Source: Phycisphaeraceae bacterium (GTDB lineage: Bacteria > Planctomycetota > Phycisphaerae > Phycisphaerales > Phycisphaeraceae). Taken from it: a stretch of 64,000 nt of DNA. The stretch lies in contig JADZCD010000033.1 in the NCBI GenBank assembly GCA_020851735.1, positions 41,237-105,236 on the forward strand. The letters are read 5' to 3'. Made by a program: the position numbers and the translations under genes. This document shows positions 40,995 to 50,277 of this stretch, piece by piece (position 1 is the first letter of the stretch; every line of letters starts with the position of its first letter). A model generated the notes under the pieces. That model worked only from the letters and a program-made list of their open reading frames with translations, was not told where the DNA came from and did no database searches.

Positions 40995-41675
40995 ATGCCT
41001 ATTTTGACCAAGCGTCGTAAGGTGGATCTGCAGGACTGGCAGCTCGAAACGGCCCTGCCTCTGGCGGAGGCGGTTAAGCGCTTAACTTCATTTAAGAAGA
41101 CCAAGTTCGACCAGTCGGTGGACATTTGCCTGCACCTGGGGATCGACCCTAAGCAGGCGGACCAGAACATCCGCGGCTCGGTGGCGCTGCCTCACGGCAT
41201 CGGCAAGAGCAAGCGGGTGATCGCGTTCTGCAAGACCGACGTGGTGGAGGCGGCCAAAGCTGCCGGGGCGATCGAAGCCGGTGCCGAAGAGCTGGTCAAG
41301 CGGATCGAGGACGGCTGGATGGATTTCGACGTGGCCATCGCCAGCCCGGAACTGATGCGGGTGGTCAGCAAACTCGGTCGCGTGCTGGGCCCCAAGGGCT
41401 TGATGCCTTCGCCGAAGAACGGCACGGTGACGGCGGACGTGGCGACGGCGGTCAGGGAATATGCGGCCGGCAAGGTGGATTTTCGCAACGACGCGGGCGG
41501 CAACGTCCACGCGGTGATCGGCAAATTGAGCTTTGACGCTCAGAAGATCCACGAAAACGCCGAGGCCTTTATCAACAACATCGTGAAGATGAAGCCTTCC
41601 TCGACCAAGGGCGTATACGTTAAGAAGATCACGTTGTCGGGCACCATGACCCCGGGCGTGCAGGTGGCCATCTGA
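40995..41675 (+). CDS. rplA: 50S ribosomal protein L1
   Basis: L1 forms the mobile L1 stalk next to the E site. The two-domain sequence has KKTKFDQSVDICLHLGIDPKQ, RGSVALPHGIGKSKRV, FDVAIASPELMRVVSKLGRV, LGPKGLMPSPKNGTV and the C-terminal VYVKKITLSGTMTPGVQV. The length of 226 residues is typical. It follows rplK after 109 bases and precedes rplJ. No classical L1 mRNA operator structure was recognised in the gap. Confidence 0.97.
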   Translation: MPILTKRRKVDLQDWQLETALPLAEAVKRLTSFKKTKFDQSVDICLHLGIDPKQADQNIRGSVALPHGIGKSKRVIAFCKTDVVEAAKAAGAIEAGAEELVKRIEDGWMDFDVAIASPELMRVVSKLGRVLGPKGLMPSPKNGTVTADVATAVREYAAGKVDFRNDAGGNVHAVIGKLSFDAQKIHENAEAFINNIVKMKPSSTKGVYVKKITLSGTMTPGVQVAI

Positions 41676-41742
41676 CCGCGGGCAAGCCCGCAACTTCCCG
41701 GCCGCTCGCACCGCGAGCACGGCTTGGGGAAAGGATTTTGTC

Positions 41743-42285
41743 ATGAGCAAGCCGGTTAAAAATTTGATCGCCCAGAGCTACACGCAGCGCTTCGGCGACG
41801 TGACGGGCGCGGTGATCATCGACATTCGCGGCATCAACTCCCAGCACAACAACGCGCTGCGGTCGGGCCTGCGGCAGAAGCAGATCCGCGTGACCGTGGT
41901 CAAGAACAGCTTGGCCAAGAAGGCTCTGGAAGGCACCGCCCTGGCGGGCCTTAAGGACCTGTTCGACGGCCCGTGCGCCATGGTGTACGGGGGGGACAGC
42001 GTGGTGACCGTGGCCCGCGAGCTGCTGGGCAAGGCCAAGGAGATCGAAAAGCTCCAGGTCAAGGGCGCGATCATGGACGGGCAGGTCTATGGCCCTGAGC
42101 AGATCGAAGCCTTAAGCAAGTATCCGACCCGTGCCGAGGCCCAGGCCCAGGTCATCCAGATCATTCTCAGTCCGGCGGGCCAGGTGATCGGCGCGGCCAC
42201 GAGCGCGGGCTCGGCCATCGCCTCGATTCTAAAGACCATCGAGGAAAAACTGGAAAAGGGCGAAGCCATCGCCAAGGTCGGGTGA
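41743..42285 (+). CDS. rplJ: 50S ribosomal protein L10
   Basis: L10 is the base of the ribosomal stalk and anchors L7/L12 dimers by its C-terminal helix. Motifs are VIIDIRGINSQHNNALRSGL, IRVTVVKNSLAKKAL, GLKDLFDGPCAMVYGGD and the C-terminal helix ILKTIEEKLEKGE. The length of 180 residues is normal. The start ATG 41743 follows AAGGATTTTGTC. A dyad repeat of 140 bases then separates it from rplL. Confidence 0.96.
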   Translation: MSKPVKNLIAQSYTQRFGDVTGAVIIDIRGINSQHNNALRSGLRQKQIRVTVVKNSLAKKALEGTALAGLKDLFDGPCAMVYGGDSVVTVARELLGKAKEIEKLQVKGAIMDGQVYGPEQIEALSKYPTRAEAQAQVIQIILSPAGQVIGAATSAGSAIASILKTIEEKLEKGEAIAKVG

Positions 42286-42294
42286 GGCAATCGT

Positions 42295-42434
42295 TTTACC
42301 ACAGAGAGCACTGTCTTCGACCCTGAGGCTGAGTCTTGGGCTCAGACCCGAAGGGAGGACACAGAGAAGGAATTTTAGGGTAAGAACGTTTTTTTTGGAT
42401 TGGCTCCGTGATCTCTGTGTTCTCCGTGGTTAAG
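42295..42434. repeat. CACGGAGA dyad repeat, copy F, with the 45-base insert
   Basis: Left arm TTACCACAGAGAGCACTG, then TCTTCGACCCTGAGGCTGAG and GCTCAGACCCGAAGGGAGGA (42314-42358), and right arm CTCCGTGATCTCTGTGTTCT (then CCGTGGT). It lies inside the ribosomal operon between rplJ and rplL, and its insert is the one in copy E at 27221. Confidence 0.75.
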
Positions 42435-42545
42435 GTTCGGAGTTAAACATACGGCATCCGGCTCGACGGGCCCCTTGCGGGGTTAAATCGCGGCAATGGG
42501 CGGCGACCTCTCGAGCAGAAGCATAGATGAAGAAAGGTATATGAC

Positions 42546-42941
42546 ATGTCAGACACAGCTACCCTCGAACCCCAGGTGAAAGAACTGGGCGACAAAATCG
42601 CCGGCTTGACCTTAAAGCAGGCGGTGGACCTGAAGAATTACCTCAAGGAAGCCTACGGCCTGGAACCCGCGGCGGGCGGCGCGGTCATGATGGCGGCGGC
42701 TGGCGGCGCGGCCGAGGAAGCGGTCGAACAGACCAGCTTCAACGTCATCCTCAAGGCGGCTGGCGATCAGAAGATCAAGGTCATCAAGGTGGTCCGCGAA
42801 GTGACCGGCCTGGGCTTGAAGGAAGCCAAGGATCTGGTCGACGGCGCCCCCAAGCCCTTGAAGGAAGGCGTCTCCAAGGACGAGGCCAACGCCCTGGCGG
42901 AAAAGATCAAGGAAGCCGGCGGCGAAGTCGAGATCAAGTAA
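42546..42941 (+). CDS. rplL: 50S ribosomal protein L7/L12
   Basis: L7/L12 dimers on the stalk recruit translation factors. The N-terminal dimerisation part ([20 protein letters not shown]) is joined by an Ala/Gly/Met-rich hinge to the factor-binding domain [40 protein letters not shown] and [14 protein letters not shown]. Length 131 residues. It is the last ribosomal gene here, followed by a terminator rather than rpoB. Confidence 0.97.
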   Translation: MSDTATLEPQVKELGDKIAGLTLKQAVDLKNYLKEAYGLEPAAGGAVMMAAAGGAAEEAVEQTSFNVILKAAGDQKIKVIKVVREVTGLGLKEAKDLVDGAPKPLKEGVSKDEANALAEKIKEAGGEVEIK

Positions 42942-42949
42942 TTCCCTCG

Positions 42950-43013
42950 CCCCCCGGAAGTTTCCCCCCCCCCGGAACCCCGGAACCCCGGAACCCCGGA
43001 ACCCCGGAACCCC
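42950..43013 (+). repeat. CCCCGGAAG cluster and GGAACCCC tandem repeat
   Basis: After CCCCCCGGAAG and C-runs, five exact GGAACCCC units occupy 42974-43013. This eight-base array could change copy number by slippage. Confidence 0.85.
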
Positions 43014-43072
43014 GAAAGCCTTCGGGCGGCCGGAAGTTACGCTGGGGAAATCTCCAAAATGCTTGTCGTTCC

Positions 43073-43102
43073 AACCGCTCCCTTACCGGAGCGGTTTTTT
43101 TT
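43073..43102 (+). terminator. Terminator after rplL
   Basis: AACCGCTCC and GGAGCGGTT form a perfect 9-bp stem with a six-base loop followed by T residues. Confidence 0.88.
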
Positions 43103-43215
43103 ATGGACTAAGCTTGGGCTGCTCGGTGGCTGAGGAGTGGGCGGGGGAGGAGAAGGCAAACCATCCAAACACCTAACGGACCTTTGCGCTTTCGCTACAA
43201 TGCGACCAGCGCCCT

Positions 43216-45354
43216 ATGCCCTTTGACCCTCTTAAAATCATCGCGCCCGATGGCCCCATCGCTCGGCGGTTGGGCGGGCAATACGAGCATCGGCCCGAGC
43301 AAGCCGGCATGATCCAGGCGGTGGATGAGGCTCTGGAACATCGCCAGACGCTGCTGATCGAGGCGGGCACGGGCGTAGGCAAATCCTTTGCCTATCTGTT
43401 GCCGGCCATCAAGCAAATTGTGGATAGTCATCAGGAAGGCCAGCGCCGCAAGCGGGTGGTGATCTCCACCCACACCATCGCCCTGCAGGAGCAGTTGATT
43501 CAGAAGGACATTCCGCTGCTGCAGGCGGTGATGGAAGAGGAGTTCTCCGCGGTGCTCGTCAAGGGGCGGGGCAATTATGTATCCATCCGCCGGTTGCATC
43601 AGGCGTGGGAACGGCAGCAGCAACTGTTCTTTGAGCCCGAGGCCCTGCGCTCTTTGCAGGTGGTGTTGGAATGGTCGCGGAAGACGGATGACGGTTCGCT
43701 GGCCACGCTGCCGGCGGTGGAACGGCGGGCGGGGGTGTGGGACCAGGTGCAAAGCGACGCGAGCAACTGCATGGGCCGGCGGTGTTCGACCTACCAGGAC
43801 TGCTTTTATCAAAAAGCCCGGCGCAGGGCGGAACACGCGGATCTATTGGTCGTTAATCACGCCCTGTTTTTTTCCGATCTGGCGTTGCGCTCGGCTGGGG
43901 CGGGCTTTTTGCCGCCTTATGACCACGTGATTCTCGATGAAGCCCACACGATTGAGGACGTGGCGGCGGATCACTTTGGAATTTCCATCAGCGAATACGG
44001 CGTCCGTCTGTTGTTGCACGCCCTCTTTCACCCCCGCTACCAGAAGGGATTTCTCCCCGGTCTGGCCCGCAAGGCGGACGCGCGGACGGCCGATCAGGCG
44101 ATTCAAAAGGCCATTGAATCGCAATTGCAGGCCGAGAGTTTTTTTGACGAGGTGGAGAATTATCAAGGCGCGCACGGGCGCTCCAACGGTCGGTTGGATT
44201 CGCCGAACTTTGTGCCCAATTCGTTGTCGGCGGCGCTGACGGAGCTGGCCTTAGCTCTAAAAATTCTGCGCGACGACGTGGAGAAGGAAGCCGATCGCTT
44301 TGAATTAACCGGCTACATCGCCCGCTGCGAGGGCATGGCGATGGAGGTCGACGCCCTGGTGGGCTTGAAGCTGCCGGACGCGGTTTACTGGATTGAAGGC
44401 AGCGTGTTGCCCGCGGCCGGACAAGGAGAGTCGACGGCGGCCACAACTTCACCACGGCGGACGCGGCGGCGGATCGCGCTTTGCTGTTCGCCCATCGAGG
44501 TCGGTCCGCTGCTTAAGGAGCGTCTGTTCGAAGCGGACAACGGGTACGGCGAAAAGAGGGGAGTTGTTTTGACTTCCGCCACGTTGGCCACCGGTCCGCG
44601 CGAACATGGCGGCGCGGCCACAAGGAACCGCGACGCGAAAGCGAAGACTTCAGCCTTTGCGCATATTCAAAAGCGCCTTTCCTGCGAGCACGCCCGGGCG
44701 CTGGCCTTAGGGTCGCCGTTTAATTATCAGGAGCAGGCGGAATTGCTGGTGGAGGCGGATTTGCCCGAGCCTAACAGCCAGGAGTTTTTTGAGCGTCTGG
44801 CGCCGCGGGTGTTGGCGCACCTGCAGCGCAGCGGCGGGGGGGCGTTTGTGCTGTTCACCGGCTACGCGCTCTTGCAGCGGATGGCGGATTGGCTGCGCCC
44901 GCGTTTATACCCCCTGGGCCTGCCGCTCTTGGTGCAGGGAGAGGGCTTGGAGCGAAGTTTCCTGCTTGAGCAGTTCCGGGCTAATGAACACTGTGTGCTG
45001 CTGGGGACGGACAGTTTCTGGCAGGGCGTGGACGTGCGCGGCGACGCATTGCGCAACGTCATCATCACCCGCTTGCCCTTCGCGGTGCCTGATCGTCCGC
45101 TGATTGAGGCGCGCATGGAGCGGATCAGGGCCCGGGGCGGCAGCCCGTTCGCGGAGTATTCGCTGCCGGAGGCGGTCCTGAAATTCAAACAAGGGTTCGG
45201 CCGCTTGATCCGCTCCAAAACCGATCGCGGCACGGTGGTGGTGCTGGACAGCCGGATTGTTTCCAAACGCTATGGCCCATTGTTTCTGCGGGCCTTGCCG
45301 CCCTTGCCCGTGCGCTATTTGTCGGATGCGGGCGACGACATGGCGACGACGTGA
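43216..45354 (+). CDS. DinG-family superfamily 2 DNA helicase (XPD-like) with partial Fe-S ligand set
   Basis: A 712-residue ATP-dependent helicase. Walker A is [20 protein letters not shown] (about residues 48-67); the Walker B box is [12 protein letters not shown]. The Fe-S region has [20 protein letters not shown], giving three Cys, but the first ligand expected in KGRGNYLC-type sequences is Ser here ([12 protein letters not shown]). Helicase motifs of the C-terminal domain ([34 protein letters not shown]) are intact. Two Arg/Thr/Ala-rich stretches near residues 395-420 and 458-480 look inserted. It probably unwinds DNA structures in repair. Start ATG 43216. Confidence 0.9.
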   Translation: MPFDPLKIIAPDGPIARRLGGQYEHRPEQAGMIQAVDEALEHRQTLLIEAGTGVGKSFAYLLPAIKQIVDSHQEGQRRKRVVISTHTIALQEQLIQKDIPLLQAVMEEEFSAVLVKGRGNYVSIRRLHQAWERQQQLFFEPEALRSLQVVLEWSRKTDDGSLATLPAVERRAGVWDQVQSDASNCMGRRCSTYQDCFYQKARRRAEHADLLVVNHALFFSDLALRSAGAGFLPPYDHVILDEAHTIEDVAADHFGISISEYGVRLLLHALFHPRYQKGFLPGLARKADARTADQAIQKAIESQLQAESFFDEVENYQGAHGRSNGRLDSPNFVPNSLSAALTELALALKILRDDVEKEADRFELTGYIARCEGMAMEVDALVGLKLPDAVYWIEGSVLPAAGQGESTAATTSPRRTRRRIALCCSPIEVGPLLKERLFEADNGYGEKRGVVLTSATLATGPREHGGAATRNRDAKAKTSAFAHIQKRLSCEHARALALGSPFNYQEQAELLVEADLPEPNSQEFFERLAPRVLAHLQRSGGGAFVLFTGYALLQRMADWLRPRLYPLGLPLLVQGEGLERSFLLEQFRANEHCVLLGTDSFWQGVDVRGDALRNVIITRLPFAVPDRPLIEARMERIRARGGSPFAEYSLPEAVLKFKQGFGRLIRSKTDRGTVVVLDSRIVSKRYGPLFLRALPPLPVRYLSDAGDDMATT

Positions 45355-45420
45355 ATAGCGGCGAATAGCCGATTGATGGCTTGAACTTACGGTAAGAAGA
45401 ATTAAGCACGGGATACAGGG

Positions 45421-45903
45421 ATGAAAACGCAAGCTTCGTTAGTGGTGCGCCGGGCGGATTTGAAAAGCCTTGGTGATCAGCAGGCGGTACGGAGCGTACT
45501 CAATGCCTACGCGGCTGATCCGATGGGCGGGGGCGAACCGTTGGCCGAGGGCGTGATGGAGCGGCTGATTCCCGGATTGCGAGCGCATCCGACGGCGTTG
45601 GTGATGCTGGCGTTCGCGGATGATCAGGCGGTGGGGATTGCCGTGTGTTTTATGGGGTTTTCGACCTTTACCGCCCGGCCGCTGATCAATGTCCACGATC
45701 TGGCCGTGATACCCCCACAGCGGGGACGGGGCGTGGGGCGGGCGTTATTGCAGGCGGTGGAGAAGGAGGCCCGGCAATTAGGGTGCTGCAAGATCACGCT
45801 GGAGGTTCGTCACGACAACGTGGTGGCGCAAGGGCTGTATCGTGCCGAGGGGTATGATCACCCCGGCGGCTTGGCGCACCACTTCTGGGTGAAAAAGGTT
45901 TGA
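45421..45903 (+). CDS. GNAT-family N-acetyltransferase
   Basis: A 160-residue acetyl-CoA-dependent transferase. The acetyl-CoA loop is VIPPQRGRGVGRALLQAVEKEA, preceded by the strand LINVHDLAV and followed by GCCKITLEVRHDNVVAQGLYRAEGY, a typical GNAT motif B. The substrate cannot be predicted. It begins after a 66-base gap from the helicase with ACAGGG before the ATG and converges with the minus-strand oxidoreductase cluster. Confidence 0.88.
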   Translation: MKTQASLVVRRADLKSLGDQQAVRSVLNAYAADPMGGGEPLAEGVMERLIPGLRAHPTALVMLAFADDQAVGIAVCFMGFSTFTARPLINVHDLAVIPPQRGRGVGRALLQAVEKEARQLGCCKITLEVRHDNVVAQGLYRAEGYDHPGGLAHHFWVKKV

Positions 45904-45937
45904 CCTTGGCATCGCGCTATCGTCGCGGGCACGAAAC

Positions 45938-47956
45938 TTAGGCTTCCAGGTTCAGCCACTTCAGCTCCTGCTCGGTCAGGGTTACGTCCAGAGCGGGCAG
46001 GGAAGTGGTGGTTTCATTGAGGACACGCGGGCCGATGAGGGCGAAGTTGGGGAACGGTTGATTGAGGACGTAAGCCGCCGCGATGTTGATCGGCAGCACG
46101 CCTTTTGTCTGGGCTAGTTCGATGGCCCGCTGGCGGCGTTGGAAGTTGTCGGGGCTGTACCAGCAGCGCACCATCTCAGCATCATCGCGTTTGTCCGGGT
46201 GGGCGCGGTCGGTGAAGAAGCCGCGGGCTTGGCTGGACCAGGCGAGCAGGGCGATCTGGGACTTCTTAAGCCAGGCCCGGCTGTCGGCGTCGGAAGCGGC
46301 AATGCACCCAGCCCAGACCGGATCAATCATGCGGGCTAAACTGAAGTTGTTGCTGAGAATGCTAAAGCCGATCTTGCCGTGCTTGGCGGCCCATTCGTTG
46401 GCTTCCTGCATGCGGGCGGTGGTCCAGTTCGACCCGCCAAAGGCTTTGAAGCGGCCGGCCTTGACCTGGTCGTTGAGCCAATCGACGAATTCGCCCACGG
46501 GGATTTGCGGATTGTCGCGGTGCATGATGTAGATGTCGGTTTCAGCCATGCCCAGGCGATCGAAGGATTCCTGCAGGTGTTTGGTCATGTCCTTGGGATT
46601 GCAGTAGGGCGAATGAGCGCCTTTGACGATGAGCGCGACCTTGTCGCGGATGCCGCGAGCCTTGATCCACTGGCCGAGCAGGCGTTCCTGCGTGCCCCCG
46701 CCGTAGACCCAGGCGGTATCGAAGGCGTTGCCGCCGCGCTCGAACCAGTCGTCGAACATGACCGCGGCGTGGGAAAAGTTGGGCTGATTGTCGCAGCCCA
46801 TGATCAGGCGCGAGACAGGCTTGTTCAGCCCGGGGATTGTCCCGTATTTCATGGGGTGCCCGGCTTGTGCCGCGAGAGCGCCGCCGTGCAGGGGGCGGAC
46901 GAAAACTTCGGGCTTTTCGTCTTCGTAGACCAGGCCGATGGCCTGACGCCAAAGGTCGAGAGCCTTCATGTTGCCCAAGGTGTCGTCCCAGGACATGGCC
47001 GGGGAAGCCGCTTGCAGGTTGGGCAGCGACTTGGCGACGGTGTCGGCTTCCAGCCCGTAGAGGTATTGGTCGGTCTGGACTTCAATTTCCTCGGTTTTGC
47101 CCTTGGCGTTAACGATGATTTTCACCGCGCCGCCTTCGCGGGCGGGAATCCAGGCGTTGGGTACGACGATGGAGCCTTCGGAGCCGTAGATGCGCACGGA
47201 GTTGTCCTGGTTTAAGCGCACGCCGGTGGCAACCTGGGCGATGATGGGGGCGGAGTCTTTGTCCTTGGGCGGGAACTTGAGCACGGCCGCGGCGTATTCG
47301 TCAACGTTGGTGGCACCGAGGTAACCGGCGCCCACGACGGAGATGGGTTCGACAAAGGGTTTGTCGGCCGCGGCGCCGGCGATGAGGCGCGACAGGCTGG
47401 TGCAGTAGCAGCCGACGTCGAGAATGCCGCCGCCGGCCAGCTTGTTATTCATGAGGCGGCTGTTGGGGTCAGGCCCGGCCCGGAAGCTGAAGGTGGCCTG
47501 GATCATGTGGATAGAGCCGATGATCCCGCTCTGGACCAGTTCGACGAGCTTGGCCGTCTGGGGGTGACAACGATACATGAAGGCCTCCATAAGGAAGACC
47601 TTGTGGATGCGGGCAGCCTCGACGATGGCCATGGCCTGGGGGTGATTAAGGCCGATGGGTTTTTCGCAAAGGATGTGCTTGCCGGCCTGGGCGGCTTTGA
47701 TGGCCCACTGGGCGTGCTGGGGATGGGGCGTGGAAATGTAAACGGCCTGGACTTTAGGGTCGGCCAGAAGGGCTTCGTAGCTGCCATGCGCGGTGGGGAC
47801 GTTGAACTCTTTAGCGAAGGCGCGGGCTTTTTCGATATCCCGGCTGCCGACGGCGACCAGTTGGCTGGACTTGGACGCGGCCAGGCCTTTGGCAAAAGCT
47901 TTGGCGATGTTACCGGTGGCGAGAATTCCCCATTGAAGCTTCGTGGTCATGGCCAA
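45938..47956 (-). CDS. Fusion of a Gfo/Idh/MocA dehydrogenase and an aldo/keto reductase
   Basis: The 672-residue chain has two enzymes. Residues 1-355 form a Gfo/Idh/MocA NAD(P)-dependent sugar dehydrogenase: KLQWGILATGNIAKAFAKGL, VYISTPHPQHAQWAIKAA, KHILCEKPIGLNHPQ and GGGILDVGCYCTSL. After a linker, residues 370-672 form an aldo/keto reductase: VSRLIMGCDNQ, GNAFDTAWVYGGGTQERLLG (catalytic Asp and Tyr), VALIVKGAHSPY with the Lys, DIYIMHRDNPQ with the His, and FKAFGGSNWT. Both handle sugars or inositols; the fusion suggests a paired oxidation and reduction on one substrate. The frame is continuous. It heads the minus-strand cluster. Confidence 0.9.
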   Translation of the reverse strand: MAMTTKLQWGILATGNIAKAFAKGLAASKSSQLVAVGSRDIEKARAFAKEFNVPTAHGSYEALLADPKVQAVYISTPHPQHAQWAIKAAQAGKHILCEKPIGLNHPQAMAIVEAARIHKVFLMEAFMYRCHPQTAKLVELVQSGIIGSIHMIQATFSFRAGPDPNSRLMNNKLAGGGILDVGCYCTSLSRLIAGAAADKPFVEPISVVGAGYLGATNVDEYAAAVLKFPPKDKDSAPIIAQVATGVRLNQDNSVRIYGSEGSIVVPNAWIPAREGGAVKIIVNAKGKTEEIEVQTDQYLYGLEADTVAKSLPNLQAASPAMSWDDTLGNMKALDLWRQAIGLVYEDEKPEVFVRPLHGGALAAQAGHPMKYGTIPGLNKPVSRLIMGCDNQPNFSHAAVMFDDWFERGGNAFDTAWVYGGGTQERLLGQWIKARGIRDKVALIVKGAHSPYCNPKDMTKHLQESFDRLGMAETDIYIMHRDNPQIPVGEFVDWLNDQVKAGRFKAFGGSNWTTARMQEANEWAAKHGKIGFSILSNNFSLARMIDPVWAGCIAASDADSRAWLKKSQIALLAWSSQARGFFTDRAHPDKRDDAEMVRCWYSPDNFQRRQRAIELAQTKGVLPINIAAAYVLNQPFPNFALIGPRVLNETTTSLPALDVTLTEQELKWLNLEA

Positions 47957-48089
47957 CCTTTCTGCGGATGATTCTTAGGCGGGAGGCGGTTCACAAAACG
48001 ATACTTATAGCTATATGAATCTTGTTGTGCCAGAAACGGGGGTCGAGTGGCTGCGGGCTTGAGCATCGCAAACAAACGCCGCATGGCGA

Positions 48090-48404
48090 TCAGTCGAGGT
48101 GGAACATTTCCTTTAGTTGCACGGACACGGGGCTGTGATCAGGGTTGGAGGGCATGAGGTCTTTCATGTAGGCCCACCATTTTTTGCAGATGGCAGTCTG
48201 GGCGATGGCGTTCCAGCGAGCTTGGTCTTCGATCTCCACATAGCCGAACAGCTGGCGCGTCTGCGGGTGCAGAAAGATGGAGTAATTGTGCACGCCGTGG
48301 TTCTTGAGGGTTTCTTCCAGCTCGGCCCAGATGGGATTGTGGCGGTCCTGGTATTCGTTTTCCTGACCGGCGTGGACGGACATGACAAAGGCTTTGCGGA
48401 TCAT
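48090..48404 (-). CDS. rhaM: L-rhamnose mutarotase
   Basis: RhaM interconverts the alpha and beta anomers of L-rhamnose, feeding the isomerase. The 104-residue sequence matches the family: [57 protein letters not shown] and [22 protein letters not shown] 48404 is chosen since GAGGAA lies seven bases upstream; a TTG five codons earlier has no support. It links this region to rhamnose or fucose use, the same type of sugar expected for the BMC locus 20 kb away. Confidence 0.93.
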   Translation of the reverse strand: MIRKAFVMSVHAGQENEYQDRHNPIWAELEETLKNHGVHNYSIFLHPQTRQLFGYVEIEDQARWNAIAQTAICKKWWAYMKDLMPSNPDHSPVSVQLKEMFHLD

Positions 48405-48448
48405 GGGGGCGTTCCTCAAGACCAGGCGATGGAGTTATCTAAAAGAGG

Positions 48449-49441
48449 TTAGGCCACCGCGATCATCCGGCCGGTTTCCAGTGATTCGACGGCAGCGGCG
48501 AGCACCTTTTGCGCAGCCAGGCCATCGGCGCCGGAGCCGTCGATTTGCTCGGGAGGCAGGCCGCGCGAGACTTCGTCCAGAAATACGTGCAGGCGGTTGC
48601 GGAAAGTCTCCTCAAAATCACGCATGCCGCCGAAGACGGGATTGGTAAAGACGCTCTTAACCGGATCGCCAGCGGGGTAGAGCGTGGCCTGGCGATACAT
48701 GTCATCGATGACAAAACGCCCGTTGACGCCGGCCACCTCGCAGCGTTCCATGGGGTGGCCGCGCTGGATGTCGTAGCTGCCGGTGAGCGTGCCGACGACG
48801 CCGTTCTTGAATTTCAGGTTGAACGTGGCGGTGGACCAGATCTTGCGCCCCGGAGCTTTGGCGCCCAAACAGTGCACCGCTTCCACGTCGCCGCAGAAGT
48901 GACGCATGATGTCGACGGTGTGGGGGTGCAGGGCCTTAATCTGGAAGTAGGGGGAGCTTTCGTTGGGGTTAAAGATCCACATGCTCATATTGATAAAAAG
49001 CAGGTGACCTAAGCGATTTTCGTTCTGCCATTGCTTGGCCAGGCGCGCGGCGGGGGTAAAGCGATGGTTGAGGTTGACGCCCAAGCGCAGGCCTTTAGTG
49101 CGGGCGGTGTCGACCATCTGCTGGGCTTTGGGAATTTCGTTGCAGATGGGTTTTTCGCACAGGACGTGGCAGCCGGCCTCAAGGGCCTGCATCGTGGGGA
49201 TAAAGTGATCGCTGCCGTATTCGTACCCGCCGGTGGTGACGCTGACCAGATCGGGCTTGAGCGCGGCCAGCATGGTCGGGGCGTCGTAGAAGGCCGGCAC
49301 GTGAAGGTTGGCGGAAGCTTCGTCGGCCCGCGCGCGGTTGATGTCGCAGACGCCGACCAGCACGGCCAGCGGGTCCTGCTGGTAGATCTGAGCGTGGCGA
49401 TTGCCGATGGGGCCTAAGCCGATAACCGCGACTTTTAACAT
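48449..49441 (-). CDS. Gfo/Idh/MocA-family sugar dehydrogenase
   Basis: A 330-residue NAD(P)-dependent oxidoreductase with KVAVIGLGPIGNRHAQIYQQ at the start, VGVCDINRARADEA, DLVSVTTGGYEYGSDHFIP, CHVLCEKPICNEIPKAQ (the catalytic Lys in the EKP motif) and HPHTVDIMRHFCGD. I start at ATG 49441 with AGGGGG upstream, as the family starts at MLKVAV. It overlaps the sulfotransferase gene by a few bases. The substrate sugar is not known; a paralogue lies at 52687. Confidence 0.9.
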   Translation of the reverse strand: MLKVAVIGLGPIGNRHAQIYQQDPLAVLVGVCDINRARADEASANLHVPAFYDAPTMLAALKPDLVSVTTGGYEYGSDHFIPTMQALEAGCHVLCEKPICNEIPKAQQMVDTARTKGLRLGVNLNHRFTPAARLAKQWQNENRLGHLLFINMSMWIFNPNESSPYFQIKALHPHTVDIMRHFCGDVEAVHCLGAKAPGRKIWSTATFNLKFKNGVVGTLTGSYDIQRGHPMERCEVAGVNGRFVIDDMYRQATLYPAGDPVKSVFTNPVFGGMRDFEETFRNRLHVFLDEVSRGLPPEQIDGSGADGLAAQKVLAAAVESLETGRMIAVA

Positions 49442-50208
49442 GACGCCCCCTTTGGTCCGCAATAGGATGCGTCGGGAATGTCGTAGCGGAATTCAGTCAT
49501 TGCCTGCTTAAGGAAATCAAAATAATTCGGCCCGGCGTCGGTTTTCCAGCGGCCGACGGTTTCGGGCTTGACGGCAATCTTGGCCAACTTGACGCCCAGA
49601 AGCGCCTCGGCCTTGGCGAGGGTCTGGTCCTGGTGTAGCACAAAATCCTCAAGCCGCAGTTCGATCCAGCGCTTGGGCTTGGGCGTGGCTTTGACCAGGT
49701 CGTATTGATATTTCCAGGAAATAGCGCGGCGGCGACGGACATCCGGCTCCTGATCGCCTTCCACAGGCGGATACGCCACGCCAAAGCGGCTTAAGTCGTC
49801 GGTCAAGTGGCGGCCTAAGATGCAGTCGCGCGGATTGCGGATCCAGAAGATGTACTTGATGTCGGGAAACATCCGCACGATCCAGGGAAACACCAGCGTG
49901 GTTTCAGGAATTTTCCAGCCCCTGTTGGGATTCGAGCTGGTCAACACGGAAGCAAGGTAGGACTCGATCAGGCGCGTGAAGGCCGGGTCGATGGGCATGG
50001 TGTGGAGCTTGCGAAAATCCCACTCCAGGCCGCCTGGATGTTTGACGTGGCGGGCCATGACGCGGCAGGCTTCGTACATGTCGTTGCCGGGAACCAGGTC
50101 ACCGGATTCGTTGATGTTCGCGCCCATGAAAAAACCGCTGGCGGTGAGCGTGTGCGATATCGCCCGCGTGCCGGAATGACCACGACCGATGATTGTCACC
50201 ATGTTCAT
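49435..50208 (-). CDS. Sulfotransferase-family protein
   Basis: A 257-residue P-loop-like protein of the PAPS-dependent sulfotransferase fold. The 5'-phosphosulfate-binding loop is IIGRGHSGTRAISHTLT, and the 3'-phosphate motif is YIFWIRNPRDCILGRHLTDD. The C-terminal LRLEDFVLHQDQTLAKAEALLG resembles the family C-terminal helix. It would transfer sulfate to a sugar or lipid. It lies among sugar oxidoreductases and a sulfatase-like gene, overlapping the dehydrogenase gene, so it may belong to a sulfated-glycan pathway. An internal start two codons later is possible. Confidence 0.75.
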   Translation of the reverse strand: MNMVTIIGRGHSGTRAISHTLTASGFFMGANINESGDLVPGNDMYEACRVMARHVKHPGGLEWDFRKLHTMPIDPAFTRLIESYLASVLTSSNPNRGWKIPETTLVFPWIVRMFPDIKYIFWIRNPRDCILGRHLTDDLSRFGVAYPPVEGDQEPDVRRRRAISWKYQYDLVKATPKPKRWIELRLEDFVLHQDQTLAKAEALLGVKLAKIAVKPETVGRWKTDAGPNYFDFLKQAMTEFRYDIPDASYCGPKGASC

Positions 50209-50277
50209 TGGATGAGCCTGAGGGGTAAAAAAAGTGAGGCGTCAGAAGGGTGATGGCTTACGTCAGGCGGTCTATTT

